From Jaapia argillacea MUCL 33604 (lineage: Eukaryota > Basidiomycota > Agaricomycetes > Jaapiales > Jaapiaceae), in the NCBI GenBank assembly GCA_000697665.1, contig KL197727.1, forward strand, positions 1-64,000: 64,000 nt of DNA, read 5' to 3'. Both the position numbers and the translations under genes were made by a program. Position 1 is the stretch's first letter. Every line of letters begins with the position of its first letter. Of this stretch, positions 45,940 to 58,243 are shown in pieces. Under the pieces are notes generated by a model that had not been told where the DNA came from, made no database searches, and was given only the letters and a program-made list of their open reading frames with translations.

Positions 45940-46038
45940 CATGGTTCCTACTCTTCTACAGTGGTCATCTATCCGTGTCATAAGTGTCATTATGGAAATC
46001 GAAACCAGTGCATCAGCTATTGCGGGCCGTTAATCGTA

Positions 46039-48687
46039 CTAGGTCCAGCTGGGGACACGAACATCCAATCGACGAGACGTCTGTAAACGACGAGGAATTC
46101 TTGAGGGAAAGAGGAACCAGATAGTTGCCAATGCCACGGTTTGTGCAACTGTCATATACGTTAGTGTCTGTGCGCCCTTTTTGGTGGCGAGTAAGCCAGT
46201 GATGAACGGGAAAATAGCTGCGACTTCTGCTCAGTATTGATTCTGTGATCCTGACTTGGCTGCACTCACCGGCCCCGAAACTCGAAAAGGCAGACCTATG
46301 GAGATTAAGGCGGTGAGGACGATGAAGAAGAGCCCGTGGTCAATTGACCTACATTATTGCCATGGAAATCATGTGGACATCTTCAGGAAGAATGTCATTG
46401 CTCAAGCCCAAGGTCCCTGGGAAGATGGGGCCGTAGACCAGTCCAATGATTGATGTCGATAGCGCATTTTCAACGGTGGAGTTGATGAACCAAATCAGAA
46501 TATTCATGGCAAACGCGATGACTGGGTACAGCGTAAGCCAATGTCAGTTACGAAGAGTCTGGCACTCACATCTGCAAGGTTGAAGGAGATTGAAGGTTCC
46601 ATCAGCAGGTGGGTCTCACGTGGTATGGGGCAATAGGCTTACAGGCAGCCATGAAGAATGTATTTGCGAGTCGTAAAACTCAATCTAGGCCAGATATGAC
46701 GTTGTCAGCGTGAGGGGTATTTGAAGAGAACGAAAAGCTTACCGCGGGGACGCATATCCCCATGCGAAGCGGCTAATCACCTGCCCTCCCCAAAATCCGC
46801 TCACAACATAGCCGGCAGTGTTAGGGTTGGCGTGCTGGCAGTGAAGTTCAACATATTAGAAAAGGGGCAGTGAACATCGGAACGCACTCGAACGTCCAGG
46901 ACATAGGTCGTCATCTATGAACGCGTGAGTCGAAGAAAGAAGAGAACAATCTGGAAACGTACGAAGCCAACAGTAGTATTTTCACTTCCAGAGTAAATCC
47001 ATAGGTAGATGGAGAAAGCCCACACGTAAACCATACTGAATGCTCGTTTGAGGCCTAACCATCATGAATGAGACACGACAAATCCCAACAATAACGAATG
47101 CTCACCATTGCTACGTGGTAAATGCTCCACTCCAGTAGATGAACGTCTGCTGGGACTTGGTGCGTCACACGATGAAGATTTCTCTTTGTAGTCGTAATCA
47201 GTGTGATCGGCCTTGGTTTCAGGAATGGCCTGGGGAAACGAGGCGTGGAGGGCCGCCTGCCGATCCCTAGTGAACTCATTGGAGGTGGACCGGAATGCAT
47301 AGACAAAGAGACAAGAGTTGATAGCCGATATGACGAGGGAACCAAGGTAGAAATGTGACCATGGGATCCCCTGAGCAATGAGGGTTTGGCAGACGAGGGG
47401 AGCAACGAATCCTCCAGCGCCTATGGTGAAGTATGTCAGTTGTGCCCGGCCACCGTCGAATCGTAACACTCACTCCAGAAACCGAAAGTGTACCCCAAAC
47501 CTTTTGTGGGCGTTGAAGCAATATACGCGTTTCTACGAACGGTTAGTCCACGTTCCATCGAAGACGAAGCAATTGAAGTACTAACAATGCACCTGCACAA
47601 AAACTCAGGTTGGAAACTGTGATACTTCGGAGAGCTGGAGACTCACCAGTCAAAAAAGCACGCGCGAAAGCAGCGGTGACATAAGCCATAAATAGACCCG
47701 GAAATCCCTTGCTAAGACCCATGATAATAAAAAAACTTGCGTGTACAAGTGAAAAGATGAATAATGATAAAAGTCTGGCTTGTGATGGGGAGTACCCGAC
47801 TACCCCATCACGAGACTCAGTTTTGACCGACTTCAAGCTAAGAAGTCTCGACACCATCGGTACGGCAGGGATACACGACGCGCGCTCCGCTGAGGTATAG
47901 AAGCGGCCCAAGAAGTGGACAACAGACTCGACGACAAGGGTTCCAAGGCAAAAACTATTAGGATGACAACGTGATCAAGATGGGAAGTTGACGAATAGAT
48001 TCAAAAGCCTAACTCACCCAACAGTAGTGCCAACAAACAACAAGGAAGACTCCGTCGAGTTGATTTGGAAATCTTTCTCAAAGTCTAAAGACAATGTAAG
48101 ACAAAAAACTAGACTATCCGAGAGACACCCACACGGTAGGACTGTCCCAGTTACTGCAAGAGTCACATTACTACGATGCGAGCCAGCAGATGGAAAGAGA
48201 AGGACATACCCCCATCGCCCCAGCCACACACAAAGTATGCGAAACACGCGCTGATAAGGCGAATGTTCAGGCGTTCAGATTCTAGAGAACTCGGCTGATC
48301 CGCCAATAGGTCCTCGAAGGAAGCTTTGCGACTGTGGACAGCGCTGGCGACTGCAGTGCTGCAAGTCATCTCCCCAGGTGAGATATCCGACGCGTATGCC
48401 AGGGATGGGAGACCATCCAGCTGAAGCACGACCTTTCTCGAAGAGGAAGGCTCATGAACCGGAGGCGGTGGTGAAATGACATGACCGTATAAAGCACATG
48501 TAGAGGGCAATGAGTCACCAGCTCCAACGGCCGAACGATGGAGGTCCGTCAGACGCTCGTCGTGCTCGTGAAGGGATGACGAAACAGGACCAGAACAAGA
48601 GCCTGCGATCCCAGGGAAAGTACCGTCCTGGGCTTCGCAAAGAGAAGAGCTAGGTTGAACTGGCTGTTGGGGCACGAGAGACGCCAT
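46039..48687 (-). CDS. Major facilitator superfamily transporter (Bsc6-like)
   Basis: This is a 12-helix transporter with a long cytosolic N-terminus (about 140 residues, Ser/Pro-rich). The first helix region is RLNIRLISACFAYFVCGWGDG, then VTGTVLPYFEKDFQ. Later: SLLFVGTTVGFCLGTLVVES, QARLLSLFIFSLVHASFFII, MAYVTAAFARAFLTGALNAY, GYTFGFWSAGGFVAPLV, FYLGSLVISAINSCLFVY, AFSMVYVWAFSIYLWIY, NTAGYVVSGFWGGQVISRF and FPFITGLLATKKGAQ. I trace exons 48687-48210, 48153-48133, 48084-48018, 47954-47647, 47592-47586, 47532-47474, 47420-47106, 47054-46963, 46914-46888, 46834-46743, 46684-46643, 46521-46353, 46295-46270 and 46226-46039. A small exon between 46525 and 46640 is unresolved, so the total is about 630 aa. 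The substrate is unknown. Confidence 0.82.
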
Positions 48688-51181
48688 AGGAGATCGTTAG
48701 ACCACAGAAACCTGTGGAGCGGTTAAAATACTTGGGCCCAGGGGTCATGATTACACGAAGAGAACAAGCACGAGAGTAACGAGGATCACTCTGAGACTCA
48801 GAAGGGGGTTGTGAGGTCAAGGATCGAGAAAAAAACTGGGGGTTCTGCCAGATTTTTTGGGCAAAGAGCGTTCTCCAGGATCTCGGACCGTCAAAACCGA
48901 CGGTAATAAGTGTCAAGAGGCAAGTCGGATGAGATATAGGCGACACTCAGCAGCGTCAACACACGTAAAGCAACAGGGCAGGTGGACGCGACGGAATCAG
49001 ATAACCTTCAGGCTTTGGCTGAGAACGTGGTTCGGAGTCGACCATTTGTCCGCGAAACCCTGCCGGGGGAGCGAAGGCTCGCTTGAAAGGCAGTTTGAAT
49101 GCCATAAGTCTGTACCAGGAGATTCAAGATCAAGCCCACAGGCTACGGGAGAAGCATCCAAAGCAATATTGGTTGGATCATGAGGCTTGAAAAATGCAAG
49201 CACCCTGAACTTTGGTGTTTCAAATCGGAAAGGATGCTGGAGAAGACTGTGAGCGGGCATTAATAGTATTATGAAGTTTGGACCGAAATCGACGTCCAAG
49301 GAGCGGTCTAACTTGAGTTGAGATTCGTTTACATACCTCATGTGTCAACCTCCTAGCTGCTATGATGTTCGTTCCGTCAAAGCGTTTGACTCGCCGAGGA
49401 ACCGCGAGCTTTCTCCCTGTGTGTCTCATGGATCGCAGACACATCTGGGATCTACGGCGGCGGGTTATCGAGCCGGAGCAAAATTTCGAGGATAAATGCA
49501 AATTCGACCCTCCGGATCCAAAGTTTACGGAAGTCAAGGAAGCGAGAAAGGTAAGAGACGAGTGGCAGGATTTGGGCGAAGAGGTTATTTGAGGTGCTTC
49601 AACCAGCTGATGGCGGTTCACGTCCAAGAAGGAACGACTCAATACCATTGATCTGAGTGGCTGGGTAGTCTGTAGCCACAATACTCGTTTTCTCGCGGCC
49701 TTCGATGCTTCGACGCTTCAGCTACCAATGTTCTGTTTATGTGCCGAGCTGCTTTCACGGACATGGGAACGATTATCGGATACACGGGTGCGAAAGACCA
49801 CCGCTGTAACCATTTTGCAACGGTACACACACCTACATTACTCGGAGTCCTTGTCGCGCACCAACTGCTTACAGGGGTCGTCCTCCTCAAATCGGCCAAT
49901 CCACTTATGCACACCTGCTCCACGGTACCCCGGCACTCTCATGATCCATCCTCGTCCTAAATCATGACGAGCTTCAATTGGTTACAAGCCGTAATGAAGG
50001 TATTTTGCTCAAGACCTCCGAGTCACCACCTGCTTTTTCTCCTAGCTCCTGAGGCCCCAGCTTCCTCCTTGGTTAATTGTCTTGTGCACAAACGGATCTT
50101 TCTGAGGACATTAACGTCTGGGAGTCGGTGTCATGCGTCCTTGAGCAGGTGATAGGTCGGTGAGCTTTACCACTGCTTTGGGGTGGTCACCGCCTCAGGT
50201 GGGGTTTGCCATCTTGAGTCTGACCAGGCAGATCGGATGAGCGAGATAGGTTCTCCTCTATGCCACTCCCCATTTCGGAGACAGTTCAAAGTTGTAATAT
50301 TACTCTGAATCTGCTGACATCTGTTCATTTCGACATCGTCGCCGAAATGACTTTCAACGAAGGATTATTCTATTCGGCACCCTGGGGTGCTGCCTCTTGG
50401 TCTGTCACCCCTCGCCCATATCAAGCATTTCTCAAGATTTTCGTTGAGAGGGGTGCAAACTATATTCTGGCTCCCCTGGGTGTTGCCTGAAGTCCCAGAG
50501 GTCCAGGTCAAGGTCAACCTGGCAACAATGAATTGTACCCACCTCGCCAGTAGGAAGTCCTATGCTATGGGGCTGCAAGGGAAGACTTCCACTTACACAG
50601 ATTGACCTTCCATGTCCTCGTCGAAATCCGATCACTCGTGAAGATTTGGGGCAGAGGAGGAGCAGTAGCCTCGATACTGCTGCCTCATCAAGGTTTTCGG
50701 TCATGATTGCAGTACTAGTCCTATTGGGACTGTATCGTGGTCCAGCGGGACTGCACTCAGATTGAGATTTGATCCTTCATCTCATAAATGTGCGGGGTGC
50801 CATTTTCTCTTCGACACCCTGGAAGAGGTGCACAGTTTCTCAGCAGTGCACTGGAGCATCAAATAGAACATCCCTTGTATTGTTTGGTTCAGCTCATCTT
50901 TCTTTGCCTGATGAGGTCCTCCCAACGACGGCCTTAGGTGTAGATATTTTTGTGCCACTGGACTGCGTACGTGGGTGAATCTATTTGTGTTGGTAACCAG
51001 CGAGATAATTGCGCCACAATCAAACAAGGACACACAGTCGGTGGGTAGTGGCGGAATGACAACAGAAGGCGGACAACCAAGTACACTGCCCAGGGCGAAA
51101 CCCATACTGTCTTTTCTGCGGCCCTTCCATTCCTTGATAACTATCTCGCAGGACGACGGCTCTCCATCATCAAACCGGACA
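48688..51181. other. Gene-poor stretch
   Basis: This is 2.5 kb with only short frames of mixed composition on both strands. Frames at 49362-49592 (+) and 49739-49960 (+) start with ATG but match no family I know. Between 50380 and 50830 several related words recur (CACCCTGGGGTGCTGCC, CCCCTGGGTGTTGCC, GACACCCTGG), which hints at a worn repeat. I call no gene. Confidence 0.5.
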
Positions 51182-52874
51182 ATGTCCAACCAGCCCTACC
51201 CCGCCGATTCATCTCACTACCTTTCCTCGTATCCACCATCTCACTCACACGAAGACGAGTTTAAAGCCTCATACGACGATCTCATTGATCATTATGCCGC
51301 ACCATATGCACAGACAGCGCAGCATCGCACGTATGCTGTCGAATCCGCCCCCGCCATGAACTCCTCCCAGCACCGTCGAGGACCCTCCTACCCTCTCTCA
51401 CACAACATGTCGAAGCAATCGCAGTCAACGGAGTTTTCACAGAAACCTTACGAGTTTTCAGTCAAGGGTGAAGGGAGCGTTGTTCAGGGTTATCCACCAC
51501 CGGGAGCAGTCATTGATAAGGATGCACCCGGATTCTGGGCAAGAGTGCGTTTTCTCTCTGCTTCGAACTTGCACACCAACTCATCTGGCCCCTAACAGGT
51601 TTTGCCAGAGTCGCTGGCTTGTCGACTCTACGTTCTCACCGTTCTTATCGAGACCGCTATCGACCTGGCTATCGAGGCTGACCTCCTGGTTCGCTTTCAT
51701 GATGCCGAAGAGGTTGCTGCAACGAGCAGTGGCTCTGGGGGGAACAACGCTGCGAACCAAAAGATGGCTGTCTATCTCAGTATTTTCGCCCTTGCTCAGT
51801 GCGTCCTATCATCTATCCCTAGTCTAAGTCTGTTCACACCAAGAGTAGCGTTTTTCAGTTTGGTATGGCATGTGATGCCGTATACAACCGGAATACATTG
51901 CAATTCCTATGTTTAACGTAAGTCTCGAAGTTGTGCCACTCGTCCCATACTAATCACTTGATTTAGTATCTTCAATGCCCTATTCCTTGTCTATGCCATC
52001 ATTCAGATCGGTGAAATCCGAAGCTCTCTTAGTCCAGCCGTCTCGAATGGCTTCTCCCATATACCTATCGACGTCCTCACGACCATCATCCCAATTGTTA
52101 TCTCGGTTGCCGAATTGGCGTATATCGCCTTGGGCTGGAAAATCTACACGGAGTTTGGCTGGAAGGTCTACAAGTTCCTCGGCGCGGATCGCAACATCAA
52201 GAAGATGTACGCGAACTTCCAGATCTTCGAGTGTCTGGTCAAGTTCGACGTGTTCTTCTGGGTGGGATTCTCCGTTCAGTTCATATGGCTGGTTCTCCAG
52301 AGTAATGACTGGGAATACTACGTCACCGTTGCCGCTCTTCCCTTATCGATTGTGCTGTTAGTGGAGGGTCATCTTGCGGCACGGCATGAAAATAAATGGA
52401 TGATGGCGACCTTCATGTCAGGATGTGTCGGTGCATTGATATATTTCATCTACAAGGTTCGTTCTTCTTTTGATTTCCTGTTTTCACCGACTTATCCCAC
52501 GTCTTAATCTCTACCAGCTCGTCAAGGTGCTGATGTTCAAGGATACGGAGCAGTTCCATCTCGTTTGGAAGACTCTGACAACCTTTTGTGAGTATTTTGT
52601 CTTACGTGCTCACAATCGCCGCTCACTTATACTTCAACAGCCCTTATTGCGATAACTTTACTTCTGGTGACGTTCATCTTGGCTTGCATAGTTATGGCCA
52701 ATTTTGGCCGTGGGTTGAAGACACAATGTAGGATGCTTCACCATATTGACGCGTTCGGTGATGCTCATCGTTTCCCTAGTTGCGAAGAACAAAGGTGCTG
52801 GCCACGCACGGTGGGGATCGCAAACACTGAACCGAGCCATGGCGACACATCCAAACCGCATGAGCATAGAATAA
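51182..52874 (+). CDS. UPF0658 Golgi apparatus membrane protein
   Basis: This belongs to the UPF0658 family (S. pombe members localise to the Golgi); its molecular role is not known. Seven exons: 51182-51544, 51599-51798, 51849-51917, 51967-52456, 52518-52587, 52641-52727 and 52780-52874 (1374 nt, 457 aa). A polar Ser/Tyr-rich N-terminus (about 105 residues) precedes the membrane part. Helices: CRLYVLTVLIETAIDLAIE, MAVYLSIFALAHVFQFGMA, IFNALFLVYAIIQIGEI, VLTTIIPIVISVAELAYIA, FECLVKFDVFFWVGFSVQF, YYVTVAALPLSIVLLVEG, WMMATFMSGCVGALIYFIYK and IAITLLLVTFILACIVMANF. Family words DAVYNRNTLQFL, NFGRGLK and the end NRMSIE fit. Confidence 0.88.
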
Positions 52875-53409
52875 CCTCGTCATCCTCCCCGTTCTCCATC
52901 TGTTCATCCGACCTGTGTACTCATACTCTGCCGTGCCACACGACGACGGACACTGCTTGTTTATTACGATTAGCCATTGGTCCACCTTCCTCGATTATCG
53001 TCAGATTCGCGTCTGTCGCCCATTAGCATGTCTCAACTTCTCCCAAGCTGAGACCTGCTTGTGTTTCCATTATTCATCATTTATCATAAATTCGCGCTAG
53101 ATAGAATGTTGCTGGGTCCATCGTCTACTAGCGTCCCTACTCTCTTTTCGACCCGTTCACATTTCTGTGTCATACCTTTGTGGTTGCATAGTTTGATCTT
53201 GGAGGGGGTGGTATAGATGTATTGTTAGGATTTGTCTCAACTTTTTCTACGATGACCAGCTTGCGAAAGGAATTTCAATCTACACTCAACCACGCCACGT
53301 GTCATTAGGCTCGATGTCGTGGCCAAATGCTAACCTCGGCGATTGAAGTCGACGAAAGGGGATCTTGCTTTCTGTTTATGCACGTCGTATGAACCCACTT
53401 GCTGTTTAA
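52875..53409. other. Intergenic region, BET1 promoter
   Basis: The region lies between two plus-strand genes. I see no gene. It is moderately T-rich near 53130-53240, consistent with 3' ends and a promoter. Confidence 0.5.
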
Positions 53410-54001
53410 ATGTCTCAACGGTTGGTCTGTGCGACATTGTAACCTATCTCTCATAGTCTGATAGCGTCGTCAAGATTTAGAGTATCCGCTCAGCGAGACC
53501 GTTCCGCGTTGCTTGGTGTTCCAAACTATCGCACACCTCCATCCTCAGGACGGTCTTCGCCATTTGGAGAGCCTCAGTTCTCTTCGAATGGGCAACGCCA
53601 TGTTGATGACCTGGAAGGCCAAAACGATGAACACCTTGAAGGCCTCACCGCGAAGGTGAAGTTACTGAAGGATGTATGTTTGTCAACTGTCCTGTAGTCA
53701 TGCGATGGTCACTCACCGGTTCTTGCGAACATCTTTAGATAACTATCGGCATTGGCAACGAAGTCCGAGACTCCACTGTCCAGCTCAGTCAGATGGTATG
53801 TGAGATTTAACATAGGAACCATGCCCTGTTGACAAGCTCCTATAGAATGATGCCTTTGCGGAGACGGGCGACATTCTCTCTGGGACGTTTCGAAGGATGA
53901 ACAATATGGCTGAACGAGCTGGGTGTCGCTGGCTTTGGTATATCGTTTTCCTGACCATTGTTTTTTGGTTCTTCATCGTTGTCTGGTGGTTTCGACGGTA
54001 G
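53410..54001 (+). CDS. BET1: ER-Golgi Qc-SNARE Bet1
   Basis: Bet1 drives fusion of COPII vesicles together with Sed5, Bos1 and Sec22. Four exons: 53410-53420, 53457-53673, 53739-53795 and 53846-54001 (441 nt, 146 aa; yeast Bet1 is 142 aa). The SNARE helix runs from NDEHLEGLTAKVKLLKDITIG through GNEVRDSTVQLSQMNDAF to GTFRRMNNMAERAG, with Q-type heptads. A single C-terminal membrane anchor follows (WLWYIVFLTIVFWFFIVVWW) and ends FRR. The first exon is 11 nt. It converges with the SUMO protease gene by 150 bp. Confidence 0.93.
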
Positions 54002-54151
54002 TCCACAATCCCATGCATATATGCACATCCCGTTACTACACACGCACCCTGGACATTAGAGGACCACACGCTAATGTTGAACATTATACTATATACGCTG
54101 TACACTACCGTCGACCAAAAAGCATTCCTAGACCCGGCACCGACAAGATCA

Positions 54152-56748
54152 TTATAGGTCATCTTTTAATTTGGCGTTGCCAATCTCCCAGATCATTCGC
54201 CGTCGCAGATAGGTCATGTTGTCCTGGGAGAAGTTGAATTTCTCCTCGCCCCTCGACAACGATTCTAAGAACTGGCAAGTAAAAACTCCACAATCGAAGC
54301 CATTCTCTTGTTGGGGTGTGTCCTTGCAACGGCATTAGCTTCGGTAGCAGGGGACGGTAAGGAGATTCACCTCCGGCACATGATCTTCCCAACCGGTGAA
54401 GTCGAATGGTTTTTTCTTTTTGTTGCGATGTTCAGCATCGAGGTAATTGCGCAGCAACTGGGAGCGCGTGTGGTTAGAGACTGCGGTTGTAAATTGAAAA
54501 CATCTAACCTTGCAAACCGTTTGGCGAGGCATACCCATGCTGTCGTAGGATTCAATTCGTTTCCGGCGAAAGTTGATTGCCGCCGCCGTCCAGTGAGCGT
54601 TGTTGTGGTTCACAGGGATGAGAATGATATCCTTTTCGAAGATGTCGAACTAGAGACGGCGAAGAATTATTTTCCTTCATGTCAGCCTCAGAAAGTGGCC
54701 GCACCTTCTTCGTCCACTTTCCCAGTCTCGCCTTTTCGTATCCTTCTCCTTTCAGCTTGGACCAAAAGAATGAGCTGAAGTAGTGCGCATTCAAAGGCTT
54801 GCCCTTCCTCTTCCCACTTCTCCCGCCTTTGGCAACCCCATTGGCTGCCGGATTCTCCTTGCTAGAATCTGCCCTTGCAAGTATCATCGCCCCATAAAAA
54901 TTGATGATCTCGTCGTTCAACCATTGTCCTGGCTTTAATCTCCAGACATCTTTATCTGTAACTTGTTCCCTGGCAAATGACGAAACCACGCCCCGCCGAG
55001 CTAGAATAGAATCCACTTGGGCATCCTCTTCCGGCGGTAGAGACGAGGGCAGTTGGGGCCCTCTTAATAGACGGTCTATTTGTTCATCTTTGAACCGAGC
55101 TGATATTTGTAATTGTTCCAGTGTCGGGACAAAGGGTTTAGGTGGCTTCGGGCTTCAGCAAGATTATTGGTCAGCGTATGATGTTACCTTCGGTCAAGAC
55201 CATACCTATTCAATGTCTGTCTGGCCTTCTCTAGCGCACGTTCAAGGAAGCCGTAGGTTACATCCTACAAGCGAGCGATCAACGGGAGACCAAGGAGAAC
55301 GGATGGACGCCCTACAACTGATATAGAGTGTCGGCGAGTGCGCTGGGGCGTCACAGGTTTCGTCCGGAGATCCGTGAGGGACGGTGAAGCTATAGAAACT
55401 AGTGTTATGTCTCGCATTAGAAGCGCTTTTAGCGAGCTTACGGGAGAGATAGTCTCGGCGGTCCAGCATTTCCAGCTTCGCCCTATATTGTAAATAGCCT
55501 ATGAACGGTTAAGTTGGACGGATCGCTCTGAAATGGAGATTCATACTTTCGAATGTAGACATGTCGGAAGAATAGCCTAAGTTCTCTGGTCAGGTTTACG
55601 GCACTTGGAAGACCTACTATGAACTCACCACTCGATCGTCGAAGTTGATACAACTCCTTGACCAACTCTTCCCGGTCTTTCTTCCGCGTGGACTGGACGT
55701 TCTCTTTGTGCTGGGAAAACTGTCAGAGTCAAGGGAATGTCCAGAAACCTCGGATACTCACAGTCTTCTCGAATATATGCTCTCTTTTCGGTGCTCTGGC
55801 ACGACTCCCGCTGCTGACTCTCCGTCTTGCATCCCCAAACGCGGCGTCGATCTCTGGGTATGAAATTGTACTGGACGAGGCAAACGATGATGCGTCTTTG
55901 GGATCCTTCTCGTTACGCTAGGAAGACAGTCAGTGTCAAATCAGTGTCCAGGGAGCTGGATACTCACAGTTTTTTCACGTGAGTTTTCCCTGTTTGGCGG
56001 TCTAACGTGACTCCCGCTACTGACTCTACTGACTCTCCGTCGCCCTGCATCCCCAAACGCGGCATCGATATCTGGGTATAGAGTAGGAAATGTACTGGAC
56101 GAGACAAGGCCTTTTGGCGGTCTAGCACGACTCCCACTGTCGACTCTCCGTCGCTCTGCATCTCCAAATGCGACATCTACCTTTGGGTACGGCGTAGGAA
56201 AGGTACTGGATGTGGCGAGGGGTGGGGGATATGATGTGGCGATAGATGGAGCGTCTTTACCATGGGAGTATCCATCATTCACATGAGTCAAAGTATGTCC
56301 AGAATTCGGGGAGGATGACGATGATACCGTGGGTGGGGGTGGATGAGAACTTCCGCCACCACGCTCTTCGACAGATTTTCGACGGTGGCGCGGGGGAGAT
56401 CTTGGCGGGGATGGTGGGAGAGGCACATTCAGAGGAGATACGGGAGTTGAGGGAGATACAGGCCGTGGCGTAGTTGCGACAGCCGGAGGTTGTGCAGAGA
56501 GGGCTGATGTTGAAGTCAGCATTCTCTGGAACCACGTACCAGACCCTACTGACGGTAATACCTTTCATGAAGGGGCCCATAAAGCTGTGGAACGTATCAG
56601 CCAACAGCACAGCCCAACGAGCTCCCAAGCCTTCGTTTTGGTTTGGACTGGAGTTTTCACCAGTGTACCGGTGGCGGGTTGTCCTGGCTTGTTTCGTAGA
56701 ATAAGTGGGGAGCAAGCCTTCTGGTGCTTTACGTTTCAAAGAGGTCAT
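54152..56748 (-). CDS. ULP1: Ulp1-type SUMO protease with repeated N-terminal module
   Basis: This is a cysteine protease that matures SUMO and removes it from targets. It starts at the ATG at 56748 and ends at 54152. Catalytic domain: KDVWRLKPGQWLNDEIINFYG, then AHWTAAAINFRRKRIESYDS (His and Asp), and TPQQENGFDCGVFTCQFLES (Gln and nucleophilic Cys). The N-terminal half is disordered and Pro/Ser-rich, with three copies of a module SST...YPxIDAAFGDAxRRRV...SGSxxRPP (see the repeat entry). Clear exons: 56748-56550, 56503-55968, 55917-55762, and the downstream ones covering 55720-54152. One junction near 55260-55380 could not be placed with confidence, so the total length is only about 650-700 aa. 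The family also includes Ulp2, but the C-terminal catalytic position favours Ulp1. Confidence 0.85.
55790..56245 (-). repeat. Three coding copies of an FGDAxRRR module in ULP1
   Basis: On the minus strand the copies lie at about 56235-56115, 56110-56000 and 55880-55775. Each encodes a Ser/Thr run, then YP, then VDVAFGDAERRRVDSG, IDAAFGDAGRRRVSRV or IDAAFGDARRRVSSG, followed by SxxRxPK/N. The last two copies each end in EKT just before a donor GTGAGTATCC. The repeat therefore includes an exon-intron boundary, pointing to exon duplication as well as internal repetition. Confidence 0.8.
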
Positions 56749-56896
56749 TTGAAGGACAACCAGCCCAGGGTGCTTGCCGTAGCTATCGCCAGATGCAGTG
56801 GATGGTTGGAAGATGAGAGCGGGAGTGACCAGAAGGTGACTTGTGACGTCGCTGAAACAAAGGTCACATACTCACCAAACCTTCACCTCAAATGTC

Positions 56897-56998
56897 GCTT
56901 GCTTGGCTCAGCTGGTTAGAGCGCCGGTCTCATACTAGTGTATGAACGTCACGTGACGTGCGATCCGGAGATCACCAGTTCGATCCTGGTAGCGAGCA
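56897..56998 (+). tRNA. tRNA-Met (CAT), elongator type, with 28-nt intron
   Basis: Acceptor stem GCTTGCT pairs with AGCGAGC, discriminator A at 56998. The D-arm GGCTCAGCTGGTTAGAGC fits the A box and the TTCGATCC part of the T-arm fits the B box. The anticodon CAT is at 56931-56933 in loop CTCATAA. An intron occupies 56935-56962, after position 37 as usual. The anticodon stem has the T31-T39 pair also seen in other eukaryotic elongator Met tRNAs. A T-rich terminator (TTATTTTT) follows near 57007. The intron carries the palindrome ACGTCACGTGACGT. Confidence 0.92.
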
Positions 56999-58243
56999 AT
57001 TAGGGGTTATTTTTGATTTTTAGAGTTTAACTCCTACTGACAACCCAGGTTACCATTTAAATTTGGAATTCTTTTAACTCCTTTTGGTTTTACAGGGTTT
57101 TGTATTAAAAATAACTAGAATGCACTCTTAGGAACTCGAGATTGGTCATGACATGTGACGTGATAGGTAATACCATATATGGTATTTATATCACGTATAT
57201 CACGCTAAACTACCCTATTTGAAACGGCTTCTGATGACTCAGCTCGAATTCCTGCTTTCCAGTTTAAAACCTTGTAAGCAAAGGTTATTGGGAAAGGTGT
57301 GCCTCAGACTCGTCGCCCTTGCATGTACAGTGCCAAAGTGGAAGGAGGCTATTTCGCCCAGGAAGTGTATCTGTAGCATGAGAATGCCCACTGAAGCTGA
57401 AGGCCGGCGAGAGAATATGACGCCACCTGATGCAATGATTAATCGTAATGTAAGGGTCAGAGCCAAGCCAGCAGTGAAACGATCTTGGTGGCAAGTACAT
57501 GTGAGAGTACAAGAAAAGAGACGATCGCTGTTGTAAGCGAGTGGCTTCTCCGTACGGTCAGTGGAGCCGTAGCGACAAGTCTTCATAATCGTGTCGGGAA
57601 AATACGTCTTGGACCATAGCCAAGCGGGTGGGGTTAGAACGGAAAAGCCATGGCTTTGGGAATCCGACAGGATTGCCGAGGGGAAAGTATAAGTACGGTA
57701 CCATATGTCTTGACGACCTCGTCTGCCTATGATTGAATGCTGTGGGTGTCCTATGGGGCAAGTCCGAAGCCCAAATAATGGCGGGAGTTTGAGGGTACCT
57801 TGGGTGATAACTAGCGCCTGCTAATCGACTATTCCAGCCACCAGCTAGGGATTCTGGCCAAACTCTCGAGCTAAAGTCTGCTGCATCAATTTGCCAGTCA
57901 GAGGGGCCCCTCACTGGCCAGTCAGAGGGTCCAGCTACAAGAACCAGCAAATGGAACGAGCACTGAGCGTGGGAACGGTCCACTAAAGACGGTACCTCGG
58001 CCCATACGGCGCAACGCTTCGGCTTGAACAGCTCTCCTCCTGTTAAAGGGTCTTGACTCCGACCACCTGAGACCATTCGCCTGCCCATTTCCACCCTGTG
58101 TTATCGTTGTCTACCCACACCGGGCTCCTGCGCTATTTAAGCCCCCAGTATCTACCAGATTTCCCTTACCCCACCCTTTCCTTTGACCTGCCATCGTCAC
58201 TCCAACTCAGCTCACGACACCGGAGCTTAGCCTACCAGCCAAG
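56999..58243. promoter_or_regulatory. Intergenic region with TGACGT/CACGT palindromes, Yippee promoter
   Basis: This is 1.2 kb between the tRNA and the Yippee gene. Near 57149-57205 there are CATGACATGTGACGTGATA, an 18-bp perfect palindrome AATACCATATATGGTATT (57169-57186), and ATATCACGTATATCACG. These are bZIP/bHLH-like words (TGACGT, CACGT). Near 57893-57940 the word GCCAGTCAGAGGG occurs twice around GGGGCCCC. A long minus-strand frame (57558-58094) has no family features and is not called. Confidence 0.5.

Noticed and set aside
49220-49681. 153-residue frame on the minus strand
   Set aside because: It does not begin at an ATG in good context, has no recognisable domain, and competes with plus-strand frames of equal quality.
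57558-58094. 178-residue frame on the minus strand
   Set aside because: Its composition is random-looking, it has no family motif, and it lies in a repeat-bearing promoter region upstream of the Yippee gene.
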